Notes: a model not told the origin generated them from the letters alone. Counted from the stretch's first letter, positions 24,641 to 36,921 are shown. The stretch: DNA of 64,000 bases from Mucidula mucida (GCA_015501055.1 JADNYV010000036.1:124001-188000), one strand, 5' to 3'. Numbers and translations are program-made.

Positions 24641-25290
24641 TTCTGGGACGCGTTCGAGTTGTATCCGCTTCCGTTTCCCGTACAATGTTTAGTCCTTTGT
24701 ATTCGCTCCGAGTTTTATTTATGTGAACAGTCGCTGAGGACAGATATTTGGAACAAGTCACAGTCTAGGCCCCAAGCGCTTGTCGGTTGAAGGATATCTC
24801 GTTTGTGTTCAAGGTGTGCCTAAACAAGCTGCGTCAAACGTATGCTGACAATTCGTGCAAATACCCTACAGACCTTTCGGGGGGCGTCCAAATGTATTCA
24901 AAACTCGCATGGCACTGTCTAGGTTTCCTGCCTGGTCACCCCGCAAACCAGGTTCGTAAATGCTCTACCAGATGAATAGGCCGATTTTGAACACTTGAAC
25001 GACCACACTGCGGACCAAAATCGACTGAAAAGTCGGCGGTCGACTGCCATTCCATTAGTAGGAAGGTGACTATGCTATGGTATGGTATGGAAATGATGAT
25101 GACAGAAGGGAGGACGGTACTGTGCTGTTTGTCGATCGAGGGAACGTAAAACATGTGTTTGCATATCGATAGAAGCCGTGCGAGATTGCAGTTCCAGAGA
25201 GCACGAGAGAATTTGAAGTCCCGTGATATTATACCCGACCTTGACGCCATTTTAAATACGGTCGACTAGTACGAAGGATCAGATGTGATA
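24641..25290. other. Intergenic region
   Basis: 0.65 kb between convergent genes. A 104-codon minus-strand frame at 24936-25250 starts with ATG, but it has no recognisable domain and was not called. Confidence 0.45.
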
Positions 25291-25299
25291 CAATACTAA

Positions 25300-26674
25300 A
25301 TCAAGGACACGCACGGCTTATGGAGCCGTTTAGTTAGAGGCAATATAGAGTCAGCCTTTCCGGCGGAATCCACGAACGGTGAAACATCAGGCGCCAAAAT
25401 GAAAAAGTTGATGGTCTTCTACGTGCCAGCATCGAAGTCAGAGTTGGAAGGTAAGGCAATGCATAGACGACCTACAGAGAATGTACCCTTTGCCAGAGCT
25501 GGTGTCGTTCTGAGACTGTACGGTGCTAAAGGCATGTATCAACTAAGAGATTGTCTTCGACAAGCACACTCACACATCCAGTACACGGTGAGTCCATTGC
25601 TTATAAAGTCGTCTCCATCTGCTCTGACACTGTGACCGGTGTCACCGAAGTCCGAATTGGCTACAGGCTCAACTACAGCATCGGGCGCGAGACCACAGGA
25701 AACGTTGAAGAACGTCGCTGAGGTGTTCATGTTTCCAGACTCGCGATTCGCATCGGGAAAGCTATAAAGGATTCCGTCGGCCAACGAAAGTCCGGGCGTA
25801 GTGGCCTGGTTTAATGAGCGTAGAAGAGAGACGACGTCACTTGGACGCTTTGCTGCTAGTTCCCTTCAATTGGATTAGCTTACCCTTAGCTTTGGCATCA
25901 ATGGTCAAACTTACACCGTGAAGTAATTACTATAGACAGCAACGGTCAGAGATTGATGACAAGTACGTTGAAATATCACCTCAAATCTCTGTCAGCCAAG
26001 CCATAACTAGGCAGTCCATGCGTGGTAACCTGAGTAGGGTAGCGTTGAACGTCTCCAAGTTCAGAAGAGAGGGTGTGGAAATATGAAAGACAGCAATCCC
26101 GCCTAGATACAGCAATGCACTCGCGACCGGCCACCACGCCGATGGCAGCGAAAACTGTCGACTCAACGCGCGCGCTGCAGAGCCCAGTCCAGACCACGCT
26201 GACGCCGTGTCATGAAGCGCGGTTATGGTGACGTCCTTGTGCAGTATTGTTTTCGCACTGAGTGACTGGACTGACATGACCATGAGGGTAGAGAAGAGCT
26301 GCGAAAACGGAGATTAGAATTTGAGTGATGGGGAAAAGAATCGAACGAGAAAGACAACGTACAATACCAAACCCTTGCAACACAACAACGACGCCCGCTG
26401 AAGCCCGGCTCGTCGCCTCGCCCAGTGGCACCGTGATATTATGTTCAACGTGCTTCGACCATATTCCCAAGAGTACGATGTGGATGATCACGGTCAGAAG
26501 ATGGAGGATCAACGTGACGAGTCGCGTCAAATTGTGGGTTGTCTGCGATGAAGACGTGAATCGCTTGAGCCGCCTCGAATTATCGTCGAGCGTGCTGATA
26601 GAACATTCACTGTCCTGCGCGGTATTTCGAGAGAGATGGGAGTAGGATTGTCCTCGAGACATGTTACTGATCAT
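25300..26674 (-). CDS. Uncharacterised multi-exon membrane protein, possibly frameshifted or truncated
   Basis: I do not recognise a named family, though the layout resembles large membrane proteins common in mushroom genomes. Exon 1 (from 26674) encodes a polar leader and a strong helix, TLILHLLTVIIHIVLLGIW. A 65-nt intron (about 26300-26365) joins GFGI to LFSTLMVMSVQSLSAKT. Further hydrophobic stretches and a WWPVASALLYLGGIAVF segment follow. Near 26020-26040 the frame carrying ISTPSLLNLETFNATL runs into a stop, while the next frame reads THGLPSYGLADRDL. This suggests a one-base frameshift or an unseen small intron. Downstream pieces (LADGILYSFPDAN, TSATFFNVSCGLAPD, TVQSQNDTSSGKGYILC) look coding and end at a stop near 25300. 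The 3' end and several introns are approximate. Confidence 0.5.
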
Positions 26675-27308
26675 CGCCTATGACCAGAGCTTTAAGTAGC
26701 GCTCATTCTGCCAACGACCCTGCATCGTCGGGTTTCCTCTGAGCTGCTTCTAATGGGCGCTCTGGGACAGGCATCAGGATTCATTGAGAAGAGCTCCCGC
26801 ATAAGGTGGCTGGATCTTGCTCACTTGCACCGCATACTTGAACGCCTACAAAGAGATTTCCTCCTAGCTCGTGTAGAGACGTTCAAAAGTCGAGATTGAA
26901 AACGTTTGCTTGACGCCTGCGTGTGGGATCTCGGAGAAAATCACTTGCAGGGTTGATGCATAATGATTGGCAGTCTACCTACAACAGCGCTAATCACATT
27001 GTCGCGTACCGGGCTCGGGCGGCATAGCGAGAGAGCTACCGCGCGTAGGAAAGAAGAGACTAGATTTGTCGTTGATGGAAGTCAAAAAAGAGAAAACAGT
27101 ATGCTTCCCGATTTGGACATCGCGTTTTGCGCCTGAGTCCATCAGCGATATGTTTCCTACGTCTCCACAATATACGCGGGATGAAGCAGTTGCACGCCAG
27201 TAATATCAGTCTAGAGACAAACGCATCCATCTTTGTAAGAACAAACGAAATGCATTTGAATGTAGTGATACAGTTGGGCCATCCAAAATGAATACAATGA
27301 CATGTACC
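26675..27308. other. Intergenic region
   Basis: 0.63 kb upstream of the membrane-protein gene and downstream of the hydratase gene, both on the minus strand. Nothing beyond their flanks was recognised. Confidence 0.5.
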
Positions 27309-28687
27309 TTATAGTTTCGCAGCCTTGCTCTTGCCCTTCTTGATGTAAGCAATCCCACCTCCCAACGAGACTTTTCCGCTTCCCAAGCTCTTTGTCTCAA
27401 AGCACACCTCCACCGTCCCATCGTTCCTTGTCCCCACTTCCCAAACACGCGTCTCCAGACCGTCGCCAGGCTTGACTGGGCTTGTAAATCGCACACCAAA
27501 GAATTTGAGCGCGTCCGGGTCATTACCTCCCACCTCCTTGATCAGCCCACGAGCTGCGAACCCAAACGTCGACAGCCCATGCAAAATAACGCCTCCAAAG
27601 CCAGCTGATTTGCCGATAGTCGGATCTACACGACCTCAGTCAGTCATTTGAGATGCAGCAGCGCTAAAGACAGTCGGACCAATGTGTAACGGATTGTAGT
27701 CGCCACTTAAGCGAAATACGATCGCCTGTTCAGGACTCGTCTGGTCCTTGATAATCCAGTCCGGCTCGCGTTCGGGGACTTTCTTCGCCTGAGGGGGGCC
27801 AGCGATGAATTTGCTAGAAGGTTGTCCTGTTGCTTTCGCGCCGAGATTGAATGTGGATGAGTAAAGTTTTGCGTAAGGGACTCCCTGCGGATCCACGAGA
27901 GTGTTTTCGAGCATCAAGACTATGCCAGACTCTGAAAGACGATGATCAGCCAGACGAAGGGCAGACGTGCCAATAGCTCACTGTTCTCCGATACACCCGT
28001 GTAACGCGATTTCCATTTCCAACCTGGCCCGCTGACGAGCGGAAGCTTTTTGAGGACCTCAATTGACTGGCTGCCATGTAACTGTGAAACCGTCAATTAG
28101 CATGCAATGTCAGGACATGGATTACGCCCTTCGGCAATGGAGACCCATTAAGTAACCCACGTCAAAAGGCGACTCCGAAGAACATGCTTACCATACGATT
28201 CGGATCCAGTTTGGGCATACCCGGAACACCTCCAATACTGGTTGCACGGTCTTTGAAGAGGTTAACGTCTTGACCATCTTGCTTGAGCGAGAGTACGACG
28301 GGATATGTGGGAAGCGCAGAGAAGTTGGCGTCTAGGTTCAAAAGTGAGTTGCCTAGGAAGGTGTCAAGAATATACGGGATTACCAAGCTCTATACAATAG
28401 TAAACTGTGAGCAAACTGGAGATAAATGAGGCCTCTCGACGCACCGTATACAAATGGGAAGTCATCAGCTTTAGCGCCAACGCCGACAGCGTATGTAAGA
28501 AGGTCGCGTTTATTCCATGACACCTGCAAGACGGCAATACGTTAATGACGTGGCCGAACTGGGGAGCAAACAAGCCGTCAAGGCCAAGGCGGATAGCAAT
28601 AATGCGTCGCGTCAACATTAGAGAAAGCAGACGTACATCCTTGTCTGGCGTAGCGTATCCAACGGCCTTGCTTAAGTCGGTCGACAT
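27309..28687 (-). CDS. Peroxisomal 2-enoyl-CoA hydratase 2 (MaoC-like)
   Basis: It hydrates trans-2-enoyl-CoA to (R)-3-hydroxyacyl-CoA in peroxisomal beta-oxidation. Exons in transcript order are 28637-28687, 28445-28523, 28384-28389, 28192-28331, 27982-28081, 27680-27931 and 27309-27625, giving 314 aa. The N-terminal hot-dog half has RDLLTYAVGVGAKADDFPF and FSALPTYPVVLSL. The catalytic half has the hydratase-2 motif FRLSGDYNPLHIDP, with the conserved Asp, Asn and His, then ILHGLSTFGFAARG. The protein ends in AKL, a type 1 peroxisomal targeting signal. It matches the hydratase domain of fungal Fox2/HSD17B4 but stands alone, without dehydrogenase domains. The 6-nt third exon supplies the residues Glu-Leu in the YELDANF block. 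Skipping it also keeps frame and gives 312 aa. Confidence 0.88.
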
Positions 28688-28974
28688 TGCTAGAAAGGTA
28701 GTCGTATGAAAGCAAGAAAGTGTTGTATGAGATGATGGTGGTCGAATGTCAAGTCGGACTTGTCTCATCGGTCATGCAAACCGGCTATTCTATCACAAGC
28801 CAGTTTACCGGCGCGTACATTCGGCTACCCCGCAATCTATATATAACCGAGCGACGCGCACTGCGCTATGTATGGGACATTGTGCATGCAATATGATAGC
28901 ACCCTGCGCGATGAATCATTCCACAAAACATGCGAAGAACTTCCTTCCATAATCTGGTTATACAAAGATTACAA

Positions 28975-29813
28975 TTACACTTGTGTGTTATCCTGATCAC
29001 CAACAGTAAAGACAGGATCCTCAACGCTCTCTACTATTTGAGTAGGCTCGACCATGTTTTCAATAACGAAAACACCATCTACAAGCCAAGTCAGGTCACG
29101 ATACTGCGTCCGCTGCACCCACAAACTTACTAGGCATATCATTCGAATCCGCACGCCAATGTGCCTCCTCCAAATCCTTCGCCACCCCCGTCTTCACATG
29201 CCTCTTCACCAAACGTCTCTTCGCTTCCGACACGTCCACCCGGATATACCACTTCTCATCCAACAGTCGCGCCGCGTCGCCCCAGTGTCCCACGCTCAAG
29301 CATGTGTACAGCCCTTCAATGAGAACTATGCGATGATGCCGATGGATAGAGACACCATGTGGCGTCGGGTCTTTCACGGCATGATCAAATGATGGCGCCG
29401 TGATCACCACGTCCTCTCCGTCCTGGCCTATAGGAAGACGGAGCGTCTGTATAAACGCGAGATAAGAAGGCCCGTCGAACGTCCAGTGACTCCCTCTTTT
29501 ATCATGAGCCAGCTTGGGGTCGGGAAAGGCATCAAGTTGAGCGCGCGTGAGATGCCAGCCATCCAGTCCGACTAGGACTGCTCTGTCTGGGTCAGATTTG
29601 AGGATGCCATTTACGTGCTCTTCGACGAGTTCTGCAAAGGTCGACTTTCCAGAGGCAGGTATGCCACATATGCCGACGAGGAGACGCTTGGTTGCGGGGA
29701 TCCTATACTTGTGAAAGGTGGGTCAACAAGATACATAGAAAGGCCTGAGGAAGAATTCACTTTGAGAGCTTGGAGACTAGGAGTTCTGACAGGCGCCTGG
29801 CGTCTTTATCCAT
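28975..29813 (-). CDS. Yfh7/uridine-kinase-like P-loop kinase
   Basis: This belongs to the phosphoribulokinase/uridine kinase superfamily; yeast Yfh7 is the nearest named relative and its physiological substrate is uncertain. Exons are 29761-29813, 29131-29702 and 28975-29078, giving 242 aa. The short first exon encodes MDKDARRLSELLVSKLSK and splices at a GTGAAT donor into LLVGICGIPASGKSTF, a textbook Walker A motif (GIPASGKST). Later come LVGLDGWHLTRAQLD, TFDGPSYLAFIQTLR, APSFDHAVKDP and IVLIEGLYTC. The lid region RVDVSEAKRRLVKRHVKTG with RADSNDMPNG is typical of Yfh7 homologs. That last motif is completed across the second intron. The C-terminus is acidic and ends DNTQV. The start is set by the in-frame splice. 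Confidence 0.85.
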
Positions 29814-30582
29814 GTCCCAGAATGACAGATTTATTAACGCGTCAGTGGAAGGTCTGGACCAGTTTCGATGAAGCAGAGCGAGAACAGGAAGATGGTGGTT
29901 GGCAGTCGATCAGGCGATCCCTTATCGTCCCTGATCGGGAAAGGTCATCTTGCCTCATCTCTCATGTGAGCGTCAACCTCAAAGGTCTTCACCTCAACCA
30001 CGCTCACTGGCATAAAGAATCATAACGGAGTCATGTCCCCCGCTTGAAATTCTCTGAAGATCGCAATCTCACAATCACTATTGATGAACAATCACTGCAG
30101 ATTGAAGCCACTGTTCAACAAGACAACCTTTCATGCTTCGTTCTATTTCAGGTACCTATCCACAATCGTCGCTCAAAGGCCGTCCAGCTGCGCGCCATGT
30201 CTTTCCCATGAGGCACTCTAGATCTCACCTCGATGTCTGGCCGTACTGAGCTCGCCATACGAGCCCTCGCGCCCCACCTCTTCGCGGGTTCTGCGCATCA
30301 GCAGGCCAATTTGCGCCGCAAACAGCTCGCTATAGTCATGCCAGACCACAACACGTCTAGGTGCGCCGTTCATTTTTTGGTTTTACGCTGACTTGAAGGC
30401 ATTGACGAGGGTCTGTAGCACTCTACGTACCCAGGCTGGTCAGTCTCCTGATAAATTATCGACATCATGAACCGTTGTTCATCGACCTCGCAGGACGCTC
30501 TCTTCCGCGATATCGAACGCAACATTCCCGAGCGCGAAGTCCGCTCGCCGGATCCTGCTACGTTCAAAAACTATGTCCACCC
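29814..30582. other. Intergenic region
   Basis: This contains the promoter of the Yfh7-like gene and upstream sequence of the small ORF at 30583. A frame opening with ATG at 30467 reads FRDIERNIPEREVRSPD and looks coding, but it runs into the small ORF in a different frame. Confidence 0.45.
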
Positions 30583-30789
30583 ATGGAGAAAGACGTCTAC
30601 GCAGTGTGGATGGCCAAATTCGAGGCGCTCGCCATGAAATTTGACGAGGCGAACGAAAAGCTAGCCGCTCTCCCGCCGGAGGCTCAAGCAAAGGCTAAGC
30701 CAGCCCTATACGCACAGCTCGAAGAAGTGTTGAATGACCTTAACGATCTGGGGGAGTTCTTGAAGAGTCTGCCGTGCTGCGACGATTGA
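30583..30789 (+). CDS. Small helical hypothetical protein (68 aa)
   Basis: The product is charged and Ala/Leu/Glu-rich (WMAKFEALAMKFDEANEKL, then YAQLEEVLNDLNDLGEFL), predicting two long helices, and ends in CCDD. I do not recognise a family. The reading frame extends upstream to about 30475 without an ATG. Another frame, opening at 30467, encodes a plausible 38-residue polar start before changing frame. A one-base shift or small intron would fuse the two into a protein of about 106 aa. Expression evidence is needed to decide whether this is a gene. Confidence 0.4.
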   Translation: MEKDVYAVWMAKFEALAMKFDEANEKLAALPPEAQAKAKPALYAQLEEVLNDLNDLGEFLKSLPCCDD

Positions 30790-31490
30790 GTCAGAGAACA
30801 ATCACAATTGGGATACATTGTATTTAGAGGACTCGGATGGGACTTGCTTGTACAACGCCTCTTGCATGTCATTCTTTGACTTATGACACGAAACTAGTAT
30901 ATAACACGAGATGGTTGATATAGAGGTTCCTTGTCTCTACTAGTCAGTAGTGTGGGTTCGAGGTAGTATTGAAGCGTTTCTATTTCATCCTTCCTCGAGC
31001 GAATCCTGCTTTTCACCACCATTTTCCCTGGCAATATTCGGCATGCACTATAGGACCTTCCTCACAAGCGGAAAACGAGCAAGAGTTACAACATCGCCCG
31101 CCTCATCGCCAATGCCCGCCGTTCGAATTGCTGGATGTGGTACAGTCACCAGCTCAGGATGATACTGTCGTGAGTCGGCTTCTCCTTTGGGCCCGAACGT
31201 AAATCAGGGCAGTCTATCCGGTTGTTTTACTCTTCACGAATTCGATAATTCCCAATGGTATGCGCGTTCAATGCTTGGTTGCATTCTATCCACCGTAGAA
31301 GAAGAACACGGGGGCTGTAGAGTAAAGCACTGGCTGGCAGCTGCATCGCGGTTTGGAGACTGGCGCCCAATGCAGAGTGTGGAAGGCGGTACCCCCGCGT
31401 CTTCCTTCAATATAGACTGACTTCAAACTATCGACAACATTTCCATAAATCTCCTACCCAACTTGTGCTCCCTTGCTCTACTAGTAATAC
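30790..31490. other. Intergenic region
   Basis: 0.7 kb without a supported gene. Frames of 70-77 codons on the + strand overlap each other and show no domain. Confidence 0.5.
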
Positions 31491-33374
31491 CTAATCATGG
31501 GCATGTATATCAAACAAGAAAGTCTGTATCTTGTGCAACGGCATTTTGCCAGATTTCACGACACTAGACTTCACTTTCTTGGCAGGTGGCAAGTTTTGAG
31601 ATTCGGAATCTCGTGGGTGCCGACTCCCGCCAGCTCCAGATGGTCCAAAGTCTATCCTTGGCATGGCCTCGTACAGGAACTTCACTTCCTTCGCACTAAG
31701 TCCCATGAGTCCCTTTGGATTAAACTTGGGACGAACTACCTCGGGTGGCCAACCGACGAGCTCGAGGGCGTGCTCCTTCAATATCCGCGGGAGGGTCGAC
31801 CACGGAAGTTGAGGTTTATTCCGGTTGGTGTATAGAACGGGTATCTTATGGCGAGCTGAAATTGAATGAAATCAGATGGCAGAACGCCTTTGTAGGCATC
31901 TTACATACCGAGGAGCATCATAAAATGATCTTTCAGTTCAGTGAGCATGCAGTCTTTCGAAAGTCTACGGCCGATGTGAGTGTCCACCCGAGCGCTATCC
32001 GCCGGCGGATTGGCCTGCAATTCTTGTTCGTCTAGACTTGTGGTTAAGCCCTCGGACAGGCACCCTTCACAAGAGTCATCGAAAATTTGTGACGTCCAAT
32101 TGTCGAGTGGTATAGAAGAAGAATGCGGGAACACAATGAAATATGCAGCCGCATACAAACGGCGCTCATTCATAGAGAACTGTTTCCAATCGTGCATGGC
32201 ACAGGTATGACCAGAAGATGCCTCTGTTTGGGCACAAAATGACTCTGCACACGATAACAGATGACTAGGGAGTGTTGATTCATCGAAGGGCAGTTTAAGG
32301 GTACCGGAGAATATTGAAAGGAAGTTGGAGTACAGAGAAACGCTCAGCGGCTTCCCCGGGGAGAAAGTGCACACAAGGATCCAAATGTAGGTTACCCATA
32401 CAGCGACGCCCATAGCTTCGGGCCGTTCTGGGCTGACCAAAGAATTTGCGAGAAAACGGTTGCCCCACATCTCGTAGAAATTCCATTCCAACTCCTGCCA
32501 CTCCTTCAGAGTAAGAGATGTGGCGGAATCGCGCCAACGGGGATGGAGCATGTTCACCCAAGAGTCATACAAAATCTCGGGTGTGCGAGCCTCGACAGCG
32601 TCTGCTTTGAGTCCCATGCGTAGCCTGAGGTCGGCAATGAAAGGGATGTCAGGCTTCGTTCTGGTGGCAGAAACAAAGATTGTAGCACTGAAATCGTCCC
32701 ATCCATAAATGGGATGACCGGAGAAGTACAGCAAGTCCAGGCAGCGCAGACATCTCGAGTCTAGGTGTTCCGAAAAATGAACCATCCTCCAATCCATCCA
32801 CGTTTTTTCTGGGTAGAGGAATGTCTGCAAGGCAGTCCAATTACGCGCAGATTGGAAATGACCGATATGTCCGTCACGTTGGAGTTGAAGGCGTTTATAG
32901 CAGAAAAATGTTCCCATTGCCTCCAATCCGAAAACCCCAGCTCGGCGCGCGCGTCCTGCACAACACGCGATGTTATAATGGACCAGGAAACAACACAAAG
33001 CCTCATCCTGAATGAGGCTTCACCGAGACGCCGAAGATTGTCTGTACGGTTTCGAAGACAAGGGATGTCCCAGTTCTCGCGCCGGAGAGACCAGGACATG
33101 AGTCTGGGGAGTAGGAGGAATCTGCGCATAAATCCATCCCCCAATTCTAGTTCAGAACAGCGGGACTCATCACCGTCACTCCACCATCCATGCCTAGGAG
33201 AAGTTCGGTAAAGACACGGAATATGAGATTGTCGGTGACATGGGAAGAGAAACAGCACTCCACAACATGGAGAATGAATCGCAAGCGGGCTGGAAAGCGC
33301 CCAGCCTTGAGTTGGGGAACAATCTGACTGTCATCAGATGCTAGAGAGACAGAGCCCGTGCGGGAATCGTTCAT
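31491..33374 (-). CDS. Uncharacterised protein, multi-exon
   Basis: I do not recognise a family. The likely start (ATG at 33374) encodes MNDSRTGSVSLASDD and a helical segment (LRFILHVVECCFSS). Middle exons carry the Trp-rich sequence SWSLRRENWDIPCLR and a long open stretch (31901-32998), with EWQELEWNFYEMWGNRF and ERPEAMGVAVWVTYIW. A confident 3' intron (GTATGT near 31906, acceptor TTTCAG near 31842) joins MMLLG to ARHKIPVLYTNRNKPQLPW. The C-terminal module LKEHALELVGWPPEVV, GLMGLSAKEVKFLYEAM resembles a short helical block I have seen at the C-termini of lineage-specific agaricomycete proteins of unknown function (recollection, not verified). In the middle (about 32760-33150) two frames overlap and the splice is unresolved. 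No catalytic motif was seen. Confidence 0.55.
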
Positions 33375-34007
33375 CAACAGCGGCGAAAGAGAATAGTATA
33401 AAAAAGGATGGTACGTTGATCTGAGGACATATGCCTCAGTTGCGCCAGTGTTACTTAAATACGTGGAAGAGACAGCTGCTACTATTCTGAGCAATTAAAC
33501 GGAGAAGTCTTTTGCACAGCTTACCATATAATTGGGCCATATTGGGTGCGCCTCCCAACCCAATTGCATGCCCCGTAGTTTCTCCGAGCATTGTCCACCG
33601 GCGGCGTTGGTAGCCACTGATACGACTTTGACAACACATAGATGCATAGCCGGCGACATCGTGGTGGTAAGCTTCAAGCTGATCCAAGTGGCACAATTTG
33701 TGTGTGGGTGTTTATTCCCTCATATTGCTTGAAGATCCAATTCTAATGGTCGCACATTCCTCTCTGACTGTCCGTCAAGTAATGTCTGATTTAATCCTTG
33801 TGAACCTGCCCCGCACGCCGTGTCGCCGCTGTCATGAGAATCAACACGCAAGTGAGGGTCACACGATCAATACTTGAGCGAACTAGGTTTTCCATAATAC
33901 GGCGTGGTGGCCAACTATACAAATGCTGAGTATAACAATTCCAAAAATTATAGCAGAAGTTACGGGTATCTGTACACATTACGAATTCCAAGATGATAGT
34001 TCCTCCT
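33375..34007. other. Intergenic region
   Basis: 0.63 kb between two minus-strand genes. The small frames here (60-81 codons) overlap in two frames and show nothing recognisable. Confidence 0.5.
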
Positions 34008-35018
34008 CTACTGATTCAACGAGACATCCGCGGCTGCGGTCTGGACCTTCTTCTTTGCCCTCAGTCTTTCGAGCTCACCACGAATCTTGGCATCTTTCGG
34101 GCCAGATTGCGTGTCAAGAAGAAAAGGTGGAATGATGATCTTGCGACGCGGCAGATGCGGTGTAGAGGTGGCGTCAATCAGAGACGACGACGCGGGTGGA
34201 CTCGACACGATGGAAGGAGATCCGCAAACGCTGAAATCTGGGGCGATGAAATCGCTTGTCATTGGAGATGTAGGCTGAGACGCCGTTGGGGATCTGGGGA
34301 ATACGAATGAACTAGGCGAAGAGAGAGAGGGAGATAGCGCTGGGCTTTCGGTAGAAACGGATAGGGAGCGTGTAGGTGAAGGAGACCGATCCGCGGTCGG
34401 CTCTGCCACTATGATTGCCTCCTCGACCGGCTCCTGTTCGACCTTGTCATCCTCGCTGGAGGGAATCACGAGAGCTGGTCGCTTCCCTTTATTCCTGCGC
34501 ATACTCATGCTCAAACCCTTCATACCCGTCGTAATCGACTGTCGAGGACGGTGCACCTTTGCCTTGATCCTGATCGTGGCAGGCTTGGCCGAGATTGATA
34601 CTGATTTGGCGACAGAGGGTTTGAGAGGCGACGCTTTGGGTTCAAGAGGCGAGTCCTTGGCTTTGGGTTGCGGCAATGGAGCAGACAGCCTGGTCGTGCG
34701 CGGAATTCTGCGGCCATTCTCCTTTCCCTTTCCTTCCCGAACAGCAGTCACTCTGAATGGTGGCTTGCTCTCGGATTCCGAGGGCGGTGGGTGGTATTTC
34801 TCCACCAGGACCAGCGAGCGCAGCCTGGGTTCTGAGGCCTTGGGCTTGGAAGCTGACGTGACTCCTGGGATCTTAGGACGCGCCTTGGGCGAGCTGAATA
34901 TGGTAGTGCGGGGGCGCGGTGGTAGGCGATATAAGGCGGGCGAGCGCGGGATACGGCTAGGTGGGGATTGAGCATTACTGGTTGTGCTCGAGCGCGGGTT
35001 TGGCATAAGCAACGTCAT
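34008..35018 (-). CDS. Disordered Ser/Pro/Lys-rich hypothetical protein (336 aa)
   Basis: A single open frame from MTLLMPNPRSS to DVSLNQ. Composition is dominated by Ser, Pro, Lys and Arg, with repeated KxP and SPxx motifs (SPLEPKASPLKPSVAK, DRSPSPTRSLSVS), so most of it is predicted to be disordered. Two more conserved-looking islands are KGLSMSMRRNKGKRPALVIP with an acidic tail and, near the C-terminus, RRKIIIPPFLLDTQSGPKDA followed by a basic helix (RGELERLRAKKK). Such islands flanked by disorder are common in nuclear regulatory proteins, but no function can be assigned. The length of the frame without introns and the strong codon pattern support a real gene. Confidence 0.6.
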   Translation of the reverse strand: MTLLMPNPRSSTTSNAQSPPSRIPRSPALYRLPPRPRTTIFSSPKARPKIPGVTSASKPKASEPRLRSLVLVEKYHPPPSESESKPPFRVTAVREGKGKENGRRIPRTTRLSAPLPQPKAKDSPLEPKASPLKPSVAKSVSISAKPATIRIKAKVHRPRQSITTGMKGLSMSMRRNKGKRPALVIPSSEDDKVEQEPVEEAIIVAEPTADRSPSPTRSLSVSTESPALSPSLSSPSSFVFPRSPTASQPTSPMTSDFIAPDFSVCGSPSIVSSPPASSSLIDATSTPHLPRRKIIIPPFLLDTQSGPKDAKIRGELERLRAKKKVQTAAADVSLNQ

Positions 35019-36921
35019 GGTTCATTCTGTGAAAATTGATGAGTAAATAGGATTCTGTAGAATGCACGACCGTACAATGGATGGATAGAGTGAAGACTAG
35101 AGAGGGTAGTGACAGAGAAGGAAAGAGCGAGATTTAGACGTACCACAGCGAACCCCTTTCTGTCATTGCACAAGACGGCGTATTCCTGTCAGATAATCTG
35201 GCATTCAACTGACATGGAAGCCTTTGGCAGCGCCGTATTCAAAGACAAGGTGGATTAATTGCAAAGGGAAATTGGTAAGTACTAAGTGGTTAAATTGTAG
35301 GAGTTGCATAACTTGAATAGAGGCGGTACGAAGAAAGGACCAATACGCGTATCCTGCGCGATGATATGGCTGGTTTACCGCGTCCTGGTCGTGTAAGGAG
35401 TCTTGTATCCAGTCCAGGACCAAATGCCGTTGCACACTGACAGTGAAGCCATCCTCAAGCTTCGGTCCGAAGGTCCGCACCTATACTATCACCTTCGCAT
35501 GGATTGAGATGCTGTTTCTCTGCCTTTCATGGGCCATCGCGCGCCGTAGCGGGAATGGTATCTGGAGGATTATCGCGGCTGATACTGATTTTCACTTGGT
35601 GCGTACACAATCGTTATTGATTTCCTCATAAATCATCTCTAGCCAAGCAATACATCATGATCTAGTTTATCTGAATATCGAGATGCAATAAGCTTTATCA
35701 TTCTCTGCCTGCTGTAGAATTCCAATGAGCCAGCCGAACTCGAAACACTTAACGACGACGGTTGAGTCCTTGGTCGAGAACCTCTTCTCTTCTTTCCTTC
35801 TCGTTCAACGTGATATGCAGTTGGGGAGATTACCGCGGAAAAAAAGGACGATGCCGTCACCCGCGTTCAGTCGCGGATAGCATTCATAAAAGCACATTCG
35901 GGATCTTTTGTGAAAAAACATAAATACGGCTACCTATCAGTTCGCTACACGGTATGAAAACACTATCTCGCCCACCTGAAAGCCCTTTGGACTCATGCGC
36001 CTGTACAGAAACGAAATATTTATATATTCAGGAGCAGTAGGCCCGCGTCCTGAGCATCCAAATACGCGATGGAGAATCTGTGAGCAAGATCCAATACCGC
36101 AGTTCAGTTCCAAGTTGGCTTGTCCAGTCACAATGCGGAGGATACCTGGGTTTCCTTCGTACCTCCATGATCCAGTATAGCTTTACCGCTGCCGTTCAGA
36201 AGCTCTCCGTCAATGTATCTATTTGCGCAGCGATTCCAGAACCCATGGAGGAGGCTCACAAGACCATACACCTGGCTCAAGATAGAGCGATGTTTGTATT
36301 CTGACGTATGCCTTTGCTATACCGCCGTGAGTTTACAGATATTGGCCAGCTCATGTTCTCTTGTACGTGTTGATCATTTTTCAATGTTCACTCTAACACA
36401 CGTGCAAAGGATACTATCTCGCGTCTTTTGCGTGCTACGTCCGTCGACTCTGTCTTTGTACTCTAGAACTCGGAGAGTGGGCTTTCGGATCAACTGCCAA
36501 TTGCGACTCGGAGCGTGGGGGTGCGGCGCGCCCGCTGTTCGCATGATATATACAGCAGATTTTGGCGCGTCTTCAGCTTTCCCTGAGCTCGGCCTCATCG
36601 TCATACGACTCAACCACCACCATCACCGGCGATCGGGTACATTTCTATCGTCATCGTTTCTATCATTCCTCATCTCACCTTGCTGCTTCCTGCTCTCAAC
36701 ACAGTGACACCTTGACACTGACAAATTCTCATCCCAGCAGTTGTTATACGCATATCAAGGCCCACTATTACTCACCTTGCGGTATTTGTTGGTTCCTCTC
36801 TTGGCGAGATTGGTACGCACCATCACCTGCCACTATCCCCGCTTCGAATCTCACGACACGTTGGCAGCAATCGTATCGCCATCGGTTATTTACCCAACAT
36901 CCTTCCACAAGTTAAACAAAA
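35019..36921. other. Long intergenic region
   Basis: 1.9 kb between divergent genes, so it should hold both promoters. Small frames (91 codons at 35205-35480 on the minus strand, 164 codons at 36213-36707 on the plus strand) lack domains. From about 36590 the sequence is pyrimidine-rich, consistent with the leader of the F-box gene. Confidence 0.5.
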
